22,807 nucleotides of DNA from Candidatus Latescibacterota bacterium. Its GTDB lineage: Bacteria > JAAXHH01 > JACQVL01. The notes beneath the pieces were generated by a model. The model had not been told where the DNA came from, made no database searches, and saw only the letters and a program-made list of their open reading frames with translations. The stretch lies in contig JACQVL010000204.1 of the NCBI GenBank assembly GCA_016209865.1, positions 1 through 22,807 on the forward strand, read 5' to 3'. Both the position numbers and the translations under genes were made by a program. Below, one piece after another: positions 6,985-15,064 of the stretch (the stretch's first letter is position 1; each line of letters starts with the position of its first letter).

Positions 6985-8331
6985 TTAATCGAACGACAGC
7001 GGCAGTCCTACAAGCACCCACAAGGCCCACGCGACGGCCAGGACCGAGACGCGGGCGATGGATTCGCGGACGATGGGGACCCACTGCTCCGATGGGGCTT
7101 TCCCCAGCCGGAAGACGACGACCACGAGCATGAACAACGTGACGATGTTCCAGCCGAAGACGGCGTAGCGGTTCGGGGTCAGGCCAAATTCAAACGTGCG
7201 ACTGACGATCACCGCTAAGGCATAGAGGTTGAGGAGTAAGGTTAAAACTCCTAATGCCAGGACGGCAGAGCGCAAGATGGCATCCTGGCGCGGGGACCGC
7301 TGTTCATCCGGGCCTGTCACGACCGCGGTCAGCAGGACCAGGATGGCCATGATGGTGGCGTTGTATACAATCAAGACTTCCCGCTCCTGAAAGGGCCGCC
7401 AGAAGTAGGCGGGGATGAACCAGAAGACGTAGACGGCCAGCACGCCGAGAGCCAGCGGCAGGATGAGCCGGGTGAGGATTCTGAGGAGGCGGGCAAGTCC
7501 GGTGCCCCAGTGTTGCGCCACCGGCGCAGCCGTCGGGTCGTAGACGCTGGCCAGAGCCAGGATCGGAATGGCGCCGATGCCCCAGGCCGCGATGGTCCGA
7601 AGGACAGCCTGGGGCAGCTTGATGCCCAGCACCTCGAAGATCCCGTAGGTTAACCCCAGAAAGATCGCGCCTGCCCCGAAATAGATGCCACCCGTCAGGA
7701 CGGTTTCCACCGATTTCATAAGAAATGCGTAGCCTTGCCTGACAGGATCAGGATATCCCAGGGCCAAAGCGGCTCCTACCGCGGCCCAGGCCACGAACGG
7801 AAGGTGGAGGGCGATCAAAATCGCGAGGGGGTCCGTTCTGTTCCAGGCTATCAACGCGGCATAGACGCCAATCGGGATGACCGCAGCGGCCAGCCCTCCG
7901 TACCAGCGGATGCGTTCACGTGTGCGGTCGATCGCGGTCAGGTAGAACAGGATGCTCAGCGCAGTCAAAGGTCCCCACCCGATCCAGAACAGCGGGTTGG
8001 CTTCACCGGGTTTCGGGACCGGGGGTTTATCACCGGCGAACAGCGCATACAGGATGCCCAGGATGATGCTGGCTGCAACGGCCGTCCGCCAGTGCCGGGC
8101 CTGGTGTTGCTGCACGGTCTGGCCTTCCGGCTCCGCTCTGTCAGATGGGGATCGGACATCGAGCCGGTACGCCCACGCCGCGAAAAGGATGTCGTCCGGA
8201 TGCTCTCCCACACAGTCTGCGATCGCGTCCTTAAACGCTGGCTCCTCTCCGGCGACCATGGTCTGCCGGTAGAGCCGTTCCAGGCCGGCGGCATTACCCC
8301 GTGCCTGTTCGATCTGACTTTTCAGGCTCAT
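6985..8331 (-). CDS. Multi-pass membrane protein, possibly DUF4153-like
   Basis: A 448-residue protein. The first about 80 residues are soluble and charged. They are followed by roughly ten to twelve hydrophobic segments (for example near 85-100, 118-134, 143-162, 168-190, 205-232, 240-262, 285-310, 325-345, 355-380 and 395-410, with one at the C-terminus). The segment FEFGLTPNRYAVFGWNIVT recalls the GLTPNRY-type motif of DUF4153 membrane proteins. It contains no recognisable transporter or enzyme motif. The gene begins 10 bases after the aminotransferase stop, which suggests co-transcription, but a functional link is not evident. Assignment to DUF4153 is tentative. Confidence 0.65.
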   Translation of the reverse strand: MSLKSQIEQARGNAAGLERLYRQTMVAGEEPAFKDAIADCVGEHPDDILFAAWAYRLDVRSPSDRAEPEGQTVQQHQARHWRTAVAASIILGILYALFAGDKPPVPKPGEANPLFWIGWGPLTALSILFYLTAIDRTRERIRWYGGLAAAVIPIGVYAALIAWNRTDPLAILIALHLPFVAWAAVGAALALGYPDPVRQGYAFLMKSVETVLTGGIYFGAGAIFLGLTYGIFEVLGIKLPQAVLRTIAAWGIGAIPILALASVYDPTAAPVAQHWGTGLARLLRILTRLILPLALGVLAVYVFWFIPAYFWRPFQEREVLIVYNATIMAILVLLTAVVTGPDEQRSPRQDAILRSAVLALGVLTLLLNLYALAVIVSRTFEFGLTPNRYAVFGWNIVTLFMLVVVVFRLGKAPSEQWVPIVRESIARVSVLAVAWALWVLVGLPLSFD

Positions 8332-8341
8332 CTTCCGTTCC

Positions 8342-9631
8342 TTACCGCGCGATCTCCGTCCTCAACACCTCGCGGGCGGCCTCTAACATCCGGTCGATGT
8401 CCTCGTCGCTGTGGATGACCGAGAGATAGATTTTCTCGTACGGACTGACGAAGAACCCGCGTTTGATCAGTTCGACGCCGAACGTGTAGGCCTTCGCTTT
8501 ATCCGCCCGGAACATCGATTCGTAGTTGACGATGTCGGCGTCTTCGGTGAACAGCACCTGCAGCACCGGGCCTTCGCCGCCGACCTTGAGGGGGATGGAG
8601 AACTCTTTTCCCATCGCCTCTATTTCCCGAATAATTCGGTTGCCCATCGCGTACAGCCGTTCGTACGTGCCCGGTTTTTCGAGCTCACGCAATGTAGCCA
8701 GCCCGGCTGTGGCCGCGATGGGGTAGCCGTTGAACGTCCCGGACACGATCGCTCGCTGCGGGTTGGCTGCAGGCCGCCACGCGTTCACCGTGTCCATCAC
8801 GTCCGCCCGCCCGCAGATGGCAGCGTTGGGATAACCGCCGCTGATCGTCTTCCCGTAGGCAGCCAGGTCCGGGACGACGCCGTACCGCTCCTGCGCCCCG
8901 CCCCATGCTAACCGGAATCCCGTGACGACTTCATCGAACACGAGGATGATGCCGTACCGCGTGGTCAGTTCGCGCAGCGTCTCAAAGAAGCCGGGGCGCG
9001 GCCGGATGCATCGCTGGAGCGGCTCAACGATGACGGCCGCCAGCTCGTCGTGATACATCTCGATGAGGTGTCGCGCCTGCGCCACGTCGTTGAACGGCGA
9101 GGCGAGGACATCACGCGACCATGCTTTCGGAATCCCGGCCCCGTCCGGTCGCGTGACCGGATACCCGCCCGGCGGAGAGGGACGGGCTCCGTGCAGGGCG
9201 GCGTCACTCACCCCGTGCCATCCTCCCTCGAACCGGAGGATCCTGTCCCGGCCCGTGAACGCGCGGGCCATCCGCAGGGCGTAGGCGGTCGCCTCCGAGC
9301 CGGTGCAGACGAACCGGATCTTCTCCCCGCACGGCGCTGCCTCGACGATCTTCTCCGCGAGATGGATGGCCGGTTCGTTCAGCGCCAGGAACGTCGTACC
9401 TCTGAGGATCTGCTGCTGGACGGCCTCGACCACGGCCGGATGGCAATGGCCTAAGATCATCGGACCGGAGCCTAACAGGAAATCAATGTATTCTTTGCCG
9501 TCGACGTCGTAGAACTTGCTGCCGCGGCCGTGCGACACCACCAGTGCGACCTCGGGCGGCAGGCGAAATTCGCCCAGACCGCCGCCGACAAAATACCGAT
9601 CCGCTTTCTGGAGAAGTTCTTGCTGAGTCAT
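8342..9631 (-). CDS. Class III aminotransferase, glutamate-1-semialdehyde aminomutase-like
   Basis: A PLP-dependent enzyme of 429 residues in the HemL-like branch of class III aminotransferases. The PLP lysine is K261 in AYGKTISGGYP, the pyridine-nitrogen aspartate is D233 (FDEVVTGFR), and the phosphate-binding GSEA is at 111-114. ATG 9631 is preceded by GGAG with seven bases of spacing. The open frame upstream to 9670 is not needed. HemL itself normally sits in tetrapyrrole contexts. Here the neighbours are catabolic, and proteins like this are also annotated as aminotransferases or aminomutases of unknown substrate. I therefore do not give it the symbol hemL. Confidence 0.85.
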   Translation of the reverse strand: MTQQELLQKADRYFVGGGLGEFRLPPEVALVVSHGRGSKFYDVDGKEYIDFLLGSGPMILGHCHPAVVEAVQQQILRGTTFLALNEPAIHLAEKIVEAAPCGEKIRFVCTGSEATAYALRMARAFTGRDRILRFEGGWHGVSDAALHGARPSPPGGYPVTRPDGAGIPKAWSRDVLASPFNDVAQARHLIEMYHDELAAVIVEPLQRCIRPRPGFFETLRELTTRYGIILVFDEVVTGFRLAWGGAQERYGVVPDLAAYGKTISGGYPNAAICGRADVMDTVNAWRPAANPQRAIVSGTFNGYPIAATAGLATLRELEKPGTYERLYAMGNRIIREIEAMGKEFSIPLKVGGEGPVLQVLFTEDADIVNYESMFRADKAKAYTFGVELIKRGFFVSPYEKIYLSVIHSDEDIDRMLEAAREVLRTEIAR

Positions 9632-9677
9632 CTCAAGACTCCGTGATGTTGGGTGGGATGGGCACGTCATACGCTTT

Positions 9678-9719
9678 ACTCCCCCTTCCCACGCAGGGAA
9701 GGGGGCCGGGGGGTTAGGA
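9678..9719. repeat. 42-bp palindromic element, copy A
   Basis: CCCCCTTCCC at 9681-9690 and GGGAAGGGGG at 9696-9705 form a perfect 10-bp stem around ACGCA, followed by CCGGGGGGTTAGGA. It is nearly identical to 17756-17797. Read on the minus strand, its TAA (9716-9714) is the stop codon of the M81 gene and the hairpin lies directly after it. No T-run follows, so if it ends transcription it does so without a canonical intrinsic-terminator tail. Confidence 0.8.
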
Positions 9720-11210
9720 CTCTATCAGTGTCACCTGGCACACGTCATCGAACGGGAAAGACGGCCGCTGCAGCCGCCGGTAGGGCAGGCGGCGGATGTC
9801 CGACGGAGTCGGGCCGGGAGTATCGACGATGAAGGCGGTTTTAGCGACATCCCGGTACGCGATCCGGTAATTCATCGGGTTCTTGACCCCGATAAACTTC
9901 GCCTGACGCGCATCCATCCCGGCCGCGCGGTACTGTTCGTCTGCCCAGTCGTACGTCGGGTATGACATCACGAGCGTCTCGATGCTCCCGATGTGAAGCA
10001 CGGCGGACAGTCCCATCGACGCCCATGTGCCGCCGTACGCCCCGCCGGTGTAGAGGAAGCGGCCGTCGGAGAGGAGGCTGACCGCGCCGGTCACCCGGAT
10101 GGGCTGTCCCCACGTCGGGTCGATATGGTAGCCCAGTTCCACGGAGACGGTCTGACCGATGCCCGCCGCTGCACATGCCTTTGCTGCGTCTGGATCGACC
10201 ACCATCACGAACGTCCGTTCGGTCACGCCCAACGTCAGCAGCTCGCGCAACAGCGCCACGCTGTCCCCCGGCGCTCCGCCCCCGGCGCAGTCCGCCGTGT
10301 CCACCAGCAGCACCGGCCCGCCGTGGATCGCCCGGCCGGCCGCCACCGCGTCCGCCACGGAGAGGACGTCCGGCTGGAACGCATGGCGGCGCGCCCAGAA
10401 CTCCTCGGCCAAGTCGCTGGCGAGCCGCCGGGCCAGGGCCGGATCATTATCCGTGATCACCAGCCCGCCGCTGCCCATGCCGGGCTGATCGTTGTTGGGA
10501 TGCACCTGGAAGCATGAGACGGACAGGATGCCCGGCTGCGTCTCCAGTTCGCGGCCGCGACGGGTCAGATGCGCCATGGGGGCGTCCCCGAACGTCTGGC
10601 CGTTGCAGCCACAGGCCAGGAGAGGCACCTTCGCCATCGCCATGACCGGTTTGACTTTCCCGTGCAATGCGGCAAACAGCAAGGTCGCGCCCCGTTCCCC
10701 GGTCGTGAACGTGTCGTCGTGCGGGTAGTGCGTGAACGACACCAGGCCGGTCGCGTGCTTGACCATCCGGGTCGTCACGTGCGCGTGCAGGTCGAGGGTC
10801 ATGACGACCGGCACGTCCGGCCCGACAATCTGGCGGACCGCCTCTAAGATGTCCCCTTCGGGATCCCCCTCTGATATCGTCGTCATCGACCCGTGCATGG
10901 CGAGGACGACGCCGTCCACCGGCGCGGCTTCGCGCAGCGGAGCGAGCAGGGCTTCTTTGAGGGACGCGTAGCACGCATCGGAGAGCGGGCCGCCCGATAC
11001 GCAGCGCGCCGCGACGAGCGGGATGACCTGAGCCCGTTCACGCTCGCAGACGGCGAGCACGCCCGCGACTTCACAGTCGGTCCCAGCTAACTGGAGCAGC
11101 GCGTCGCGTTCGTGGACGTAGGTGTTGCGAAACAGCGCCAGGTCGGTCTGGGTCGTGACGAACTCATTGCTCTCCTGAAAAATCGAACCGACGGCGATAC
11201 GAGGGGTCAT
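9714..11210 (-). CDS. M81 family metallopeptidase (MlrC-like)
   Basis: A 498-residue zinc peptidase of the M81 (DUF1485/MlrC) family. MlrC of microcystin-degrading sphingomonads cleaves linearised microcystin and its tetrapeptide. H106 (MHGSM), D140-x-H142 (TLDLHAH) and H164 (HYPHDD) repeat the spacing of the MlrC catalytic-site residues, and E13 lies in the QESNEF motif. ATG 11210 is chosen because it overlaps the upstream stop as ATGA and has GGAG eight bases upstream. The longer frame to 11249 would run into the neighbouring gene. Most M81 proteins are far from microcystin producers, so the substrate is probably another small peptide or amide. Its stop codon is provided by the 42-bp repeat. 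Confidence 0.87.
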   Translation of the reverse strand: MTPRIAVGSIFQESNEFVTTQTDLALFRNTYVHERDALLQLAGTDCEVAGVLAVCERERAQVIPLVAARCVSGGPLSDACYASLKEALLAPLREAAPVDGVVLAMHGSMTTISEGDPEGDILEAVRQIVGPDVPVVMTLDLHAHVTTRMVKHATGLVSFTHYPHDDTFTTGERGATLLFAALHGKVKPVMAMAKVPLLACGCNGQTFGDAPMAHLTRRGRELETQPGILSVSCFQVHPNNDQPGMGSGGLVITDNDPALARRLASDLAEEFWARRHAFQPDVLSVADAVAAGRAIHGGPVLLVDTADCAGGGAPGDSVALLRELLTLGVTERTFVMVVDPDAAKACAAAGIGQTVSVELGYHIDPTWGQPIRVTGAVSLLSDGRFLYTGGAYGGTWASMGLSAVLHIGSIETLVMSYPTYDWADEQYRAAGMDARQAKFIGVKNPMNYRIAYRDVAKTAFIVDTPGPTPSDIRRLPYRRLQRPSFPFDDVCQVTLIES

Positions 11211-13144
11211 CGTATGATCTCCTGCCAGAATTGAGCGGTGCGCCGACACCGGGCATCGTCGGAGTGTGTGTACGAGTCCAGGACGGCGTCCAGTCCCTCG
11301 TAGAATTTGTTGACCGTGTCCACGTAGGATTGGTCAGCGGCGCGCTGAGAGGCCTCAGGGAGTGATTGGATCGTCCCCTGCGCGAGCAAACGCTGACGGT
11401 CGTGGAGGGTGGCGAGACAATTCAGAGCCAGTCGAGCGTGCGCCGCTGGATAGCGGTCGCCCAATCCCTCGTCGATGAGCCGGGCGTAGAACTTGCGCAG
11501 CCGAGAGCCGAGCACGTCAAGGGAAGTCAATGCCGGAGACGTTGCACCTGTCGGTGATGGTGAGGACGGTGTCCTTGTGGCCGGTACAGGCTGGCCGGAT
11601 GTCGTGCCGCCGAGCATGAGCCGGATGTGCGCGACGTTGGGAGTCTCGTCGTACGGCAAGAAGACGGAGTGCGGGTCGAACGACGGCCAGGGCTTTCCGT
11701 TGACCTGCACGGCGGTGACGTCACCCTGTCCAACGGTGGAGAGGTAAAGCCGCTTCGCGCCGAACCGAACGGGAAAGAGCTGTTCCAGTTCCGCAATGCC
11801 GGGCGGAATATGGGGCAAGAGGGTCAGCCCGTCGGCCCGGTAGAGGTACTCGAACAGCCCGCGAACCAGCGCGGCGGCCGGCCCGAAGGTGTCGTAGCAC
11901 AGGTTGATCGGCTCCCTCGGCTGGTAGACATCGCTGCCGAACTTGGTCAGCGGGTTGTCCATGCGGAACCGGCGGGCAAATGTCATGAGTTGCTGCATCG
12001 ACCGTCTCGCGTCCTCGTACTGGCCGAGGCGGTAATAGCCCAGCACCATCCGCGCCTCACACGTCGACCAGTGGCCGCCGTTGACCCACGTCCCGAACAC
12101 CCAGAGGCCTTCCGGCTGTTCGTACATATCGTCGAGGGAGGGGGAGTTGGGGAGGATGAAATCGTACGGACGCAGACCGGGGATGGAAGCAATTTTGCTG
12201 TAGATGCGCCCGGCCTGGGCGTCGTCCACGACGCGGAACGCGATGGCGTCATGGTTGGGTGAGGCTTCAAAGTAACCGTACTGCGGCGCGCCGTACATCC
12301 CGTGCCGGGTCCCGTCCGGGTCGAGGGATTTGATGAAATAGCCCTCATCTGTCGTTAATCGAGCCAGTCCCTGGCGCGCGCGTTCGCGGCGATCAGCGTA
12401 CAACCCTGCTCGTTGAGCATTGCCCGCGAGTTTCTCCAGCTCGATCAACCGATCCAGCGCGGCGATGCAGGTGATGGAGAGGCCGGTCAGGTACGCCTGT
12501 CCGTAGCTTCCGTCTGGACGTTTCCATCCCGCATAGCTGGGCGCGAGCAGGTTGCCCGCCGGGCCGGCGAAGAAGAGGTCATTCTGCGGGTCGCGCCGGG
12601 TTTCGATGAAATTGGCGCAGCGTTCGAGTTTGGGCAGGTAGTGGGCGATGGCGTGCGGGTCACGGCTGATGAGCAGCAACTCCGCCTGCATGAGCAAACC
12701 GGCCGCAGTAAATTCCATTCCCCAATCATGGATGTCGACGCGGCCATCCCCTTGTTTGTAGATGATCCAGTCTTTCCCGGCGGCATCGCACAATGCTCCG
12801 TCCGGCGCGACCCACTGGAACCGGGGGGCACTCGACCCGACGCGCTGGCCGTCACCCATCTGGTCGAACCACAGGTCGTGGGAATTCTGGAGGAAGGTCA
12901 CCAGCGGTTCCTGGTAGAACGGCAGAGCTGCGTATGTCGTCCCGTAGCTGTTCTGAATCCACCAGCCGTTCCACGTCGGGCCTTCGACCAGGCCGTTCCA
13001 GATGGGCGTGTACAGCATCGGGACGTGCTGGAATTCTGGGTCGGGGTCGAACATCCGGCGCGCGATGTCCAGCAGACGCAGATACTCGACATCCCCCGTG
13101 CCTCGGAAGTACTTCCCGGTGAAGTGAGACAGGTTTGCTTGCAT
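11207..13144 (-). CDS. Six-hairpin (alpha/alpha)6 glycosidase-like protein
   Basis: A 645-residue protein that resembles the catalytic part of six-hairpin glycosidases: EGPTWNGWWIQNSYG at 54-68, VDIHDWGMEF at 136-145, and an aromatic-rich GLWVFGTWVNGGHWSTCEAR block in the 365-400 region are typical substrate-groove segments. About 540 residues of this unit are followed by a Ser/Thr/Pro-rich linker near 514-542 and a separate helical C-terminal domain of about 100 residues. There is no signal peptide, so an intracellular role is likely. ATG 13144 follows GGAG by seven bases. The last base pairs overlap the M81 start as ATGA. The exact GH family is not recognisable by eye. Confidence 0.62.
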   Translation of the reverse strand: MQANLSHFTGKYFRGTGDVEYLRLLDIARRMFDPDPEFQHVPMLYTPIWNGLVEGPTWNGWWIQNSYGTTYAALPFYQEPLVTFLQNSHDLWFDQMGDGQRVGSSAPRFQWVAPDGALCDAAGKDWIIYKQGDGRVDIHDWGMEFTAAGLLMQAELLLISRDPHAIAHYLPKLERCANFIETRRDPQNDLFFAGPAGNLLAPSYAGWKRPDGSYGQAYLTGLSITCIAALDRLIELEKLAGNAQRAGLYADRRERARQGLARLTTDEGYFIKSLDPDGTRHGMYGAPQYGYFEASPNHDAIAFRVVDDAQAGRIYSKIASIPGLRPYDFILPNSPSLDDMYEQPEGLWVFGTWVNGGHWSTCEARMVLGYYRLGQYEDARRSMQQLMTFARRFRMDNPLTKFGSDVYQPREPINLCYDTFGPAAALVRGLFEYLYRADGLTLLPHIPPGIAELEQLFPVRFGAKRLYLSTVGQGDVTAVQVNGKPWPSFDPHSVFLPYDETPNVAHIRLMLGGTTSGQPVPATRTPSSPSPTGATSPALTSLDVLGSRLRKFYARLIDEGLGDRYPAAHARLALNCLATLHDRQRLLAQGTIQSLPEASQRAADQSYVDTVNKFYEGLDAVLDSYTHSDDARCRRTAQFWQEIIR

Positions 13145-13160
13145 GGAGTGGCTCCGGCAA

Positions 13161-13220
13161 GTGATCAGTGGTCAGTGATCAGTGGCCAGTGATCAGTGGT
13201 CAGTGGTCGGTAGTCGGTTA
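13161..13220. repeat. Heptamer-period tandem array
   Basis: Three 14-base units, GTGATCAGTGGTCA, GTGATCAGTGGCCA and GTGATCAGTGGTCA, each made of two heptamers (GTGATCA + GTGGYCA), run into GTGGTCGGTAGTCGGT. The array occupies the 5' side of the 145-base gap upstream of the glycosidase-like gene. It is too short and regular in period for CRISPR. Confidence 0.85.
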
Positions 13221-13293
13221 AGAACAGGGCAAGGTAACTCCAGAAATGGAGTGATCGTATTTATGTTTTTACCGACCACTGACCACCGATCAC
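13189..13293. repeat. 23-bp inverted repeat made of heptamers, 59-base spacer
   Basis: The arm at 13189-13211 is the reverse complement of 13271-13293 with one mismatch, and both are written in the heptamer code of the neighbouring array. The 59-base AT-richer spacer (13212-13270) has no gene. The right arm contains the stop codon of the D-2-hydroxyacid dehydrogenase gene, and its last residues (EGGR) are encoded by repeat sequence running to about 13304. It could fold as a long hairpin in the transcript of the 13290-22807 gene run. Confidence 0.75.
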
Positions 13294-14273
13294 CGACCAC
13301 CTTCTTGATCGATCCGGTACAGCGGCTCCAGCCCCTGCGCGACGCGATCCACGTTCTGCGCCGCGCACGCCGCCCGCCGGCGGGACGTGCCGTCCGTGAC
13401 CCCCGCGATATGCGGGGTGACCACCACGTTGGGAAGCTGGAAGACCGGGGCGGCGGGGTCGACCGGTTCCTTGGCGAAGACATCGAGGCCCGCTCCGCCC
13501 AGCCTGCCAGTGGTCAGCGCATCGTACAGAGCAGTTTCATCCACTAACGCCCCGCGAGCGACGTTGATGAGACAGGCGGTCGGCTTCATCAGCGCGAGCC
13601 GGCGCGCATCGATGATGTGGCGGGTCGTCGCGTTCAGGTGGAGATGGAGGGAGAGGAAATCGCTCTCCGCGATCACCCACTCCATCTCGGCCGGCCCGCC
13701 GAGAAAGTCCGGCCGAATCTCTTCGAGAATCTCCGGCTCGATCGGCCGCACGTCGATCGCCAGGATATGCAGACCAGACGCTTTGGCGCGCCGGCCGAGG
13801 GCCTGTCCGCTCGCCCCGAAGCCGATGATGCCTAAGTTGAGACCGTGCAGTTCACGTCCCAGGGGCTGATAGAAGACGCCAGCTTGAAAGTTCGCGGCGG
13901 CGTCACGGTACCGGCGGGCGAGCATCAGGATGAACATCATCGCCGTCTCAGCTAAGGCGATGCTGCTGAACTGACCAGGACAATTGGCCACCGGAATGTT
14001 TTTCTGGCGGATGTAGGCCAGGTCGAAGTGATCGAACCCGGTGCCCAAGATCTGCCAGAGACGGGCATCGTGAGCGGCGTCCATCATCGCGCGCGAGCCC
14101 ACGCTCCCGCCATGATCGATGACGACTTCGACTCCCTCGAATTGCGGCGCGAGGGGGCGAGTGTCGTCAAAGACGGAGAGGTCATGACGATCGCCTATCG
14201 CCCGTATGACATCTTCGCACCAGGGATGAAACAGCCGCTTCACCGGAAGCAACAGGGCTTTCACGCGACGCAT
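13290..14273 (-). CDS. D-isomer-specific 2-hydroxyacid dehydrogenase
   Basis: A 327-residue NAD(P)-dependent oxidoreductase interconverting a D-2-hydroxy acid and a 2-keto acid. The nucleotide fold shows GFGASG at 151-156 and D174 at the end of the second strand, which favours NAD over NADP. The catalytic triad is R240 (NVARGALVDE), E269 (FAKEPVD) and H288 (TPHIAG). It starts four bases after the HpcH aldolase gene, so the pair is probably co-translated and may process the aldolase product or a 2-keto acid. The final codons and the stop lie in the heptamer repeat, so the native C-terminus may have been rewritten by repeat insertion. Glyoxylate/hydroxypyruvate reductase and phosphoglycerate-dehydrogenase-like activities are the common alternatives. 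Confidence 0.88.
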   Translation of the reverse strand: MRRVKALLLPVKRLFHPWCEDVIRAIGDRHDLSVFDDTRPLAPQFEGVEVVIDHGGSVGSRAMMDAAHDARLWQILGTGFDHFDLAYIRQKNIPVANCPGQFSSIALAETAMMFILMLARRYRDAAANFQAGVFYQPLGRELHGLNLGIIGFGASGQALGRRAKASGLHILAIDVRPIEPEILEEIRPDFLGGPAEMEWVIAESDFLSLHLHLNATTRHIIDARRLALMKPTACLINVARGALVDETALYDALTTGRLGGAGLDVFAKEPVDPAAPVFQLPNVVVTPHIAGVTDGTSRRRAACAAQNVDRVAQGLEPLYRIDQEGGR

Positions 14274-14277
14274 CGGC

Positions 14278-15054
14278 TCACTCTCTCAGGTAGGTAAGGG
14301 TGTCGAGGGACTGACGGCAGGCGGAGGCGAGGAACGGTTCATCCCCGCCGATCAGGAGAAACTGCGATCCCGCTTCAACCTGACGCATGACGTTCTCACG
14401 GTCGCTCATCGAGCCGAGAATGGGGATGCCCGCGGGTTTGCCGGCGCGATGCGCGGCGGCACGGACTTTCTGAACGGCGTCCAGGTACGTGGGATGATCG
14501 AACTGGAACGGCACGCCGAGCGAGATGCAGAGGTCGACCGGTCCCAGCAGGAAGGTATCGACGCCTTCTACGGCCAGGATCGCATCGATGTTGCGTATCG
14601 CCTCAGCCGTCTCGATGATCGGGACGTACATCACCTGATCGTTGATCTCAGCGGTGTACGTTTCGGCGTGGAGGCCGTATCCGGCGGCCCGGTGCGGCCC
14701 CCATCCGCGGGTGCCGACGGGGGGATAACGGCAGGCCCGCGCGCCGAGTTCGGCTTCGTCAGCCGTGCTGATGAAGGGGACGACGATCCCCAGCGTGCCC
14801 ATGTCGAGGTACAGCTTGATGAGGTCGGGGTCGTTCTTCGGGAGGCGAACGAGGGCGGTCGTGTTCGTGTTTCCGGCCGCCTGCAACTGCGCCTGGACGG
14901 TGACGGGCGTCTGAGGGGCGTGCTCGGTATCGATCAGGAGCCAATCGAACCCGGCCAGGCCGCAGAGTTCGGCGATGGCGGGGGAGCCGAACCACAACTG
15001 GACGCCGAGGGCGACTTTTCCCGCGGCGAGTTTTTCTTTGAGGCAATTTTTCAT
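14278..15054 (-). CDS. HpcH/HpaI family aldolase (copy 2)
   Basis: A 258-residue metal-dependent pyruvate aldolase. Trimmed to ATG 15054, its active-site residues fall at H45 (DTEHAP), R70 (LVRLP), E148 (IIETAEA) and D174 (GPVDLC), almost exactly the numbering of E. coli HpaI (H45, R70, E149, D175), which confirms the start. GAGGAAAT lies upstream with suitable spacing and the open frame further upstream runs into the preceding gene. RYPPVGTRGWG follows the family pattern. It lies 10 bases after a PhyH gene and four before the dehydrogenase. It is clearly divergent from the copy at 5297-6088, so the two probably take different substrates. Confidence 0.9.
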   Translation of the reverse strand: MKNCLKEKLAAGKVALGVQLWFGSPAIAELCGLAGFDWLLIDTEHAPQTPVTVQAQLQAAGNTNTTALVRLPKNDPDLIKLYLDMGTLGIVVPFISTADEAELGARACRYPPVGTRGWGPHRAAGYGLHAETYTAEINDQVMYVPIIETAEAIRNIDAILAVEGVDTFLLGPVDLCISLGVPFQFDHPTYLDAVQKVRAAAHRAGKPAGIPILGSMSDRENVMRQVEAGSQFLLIGGDEPFLASACRQSLDTLTYLRE

Positions 15055-15064
15055 CGGGATTTCC

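Noticed and set aside
8342-9631. Firm assignment as hemL
   Set aside because: The PLP motifs fit, but HemL-like aminotransferases of unknown substrate share them and no tetrapyrrole genes are nearby.
9678-9719. Canonical intrinsic terminator
   Set aside because: The stem is strong but no T-run follows on the minus strand (GAGTAAAGCG instead), so I call it a palindromic repeat and leave a termination role open.
13161-13300. CRISPR array
   Set aside because: The units are 7 or 14 bases with no unique spacers, and no cas genes are near.
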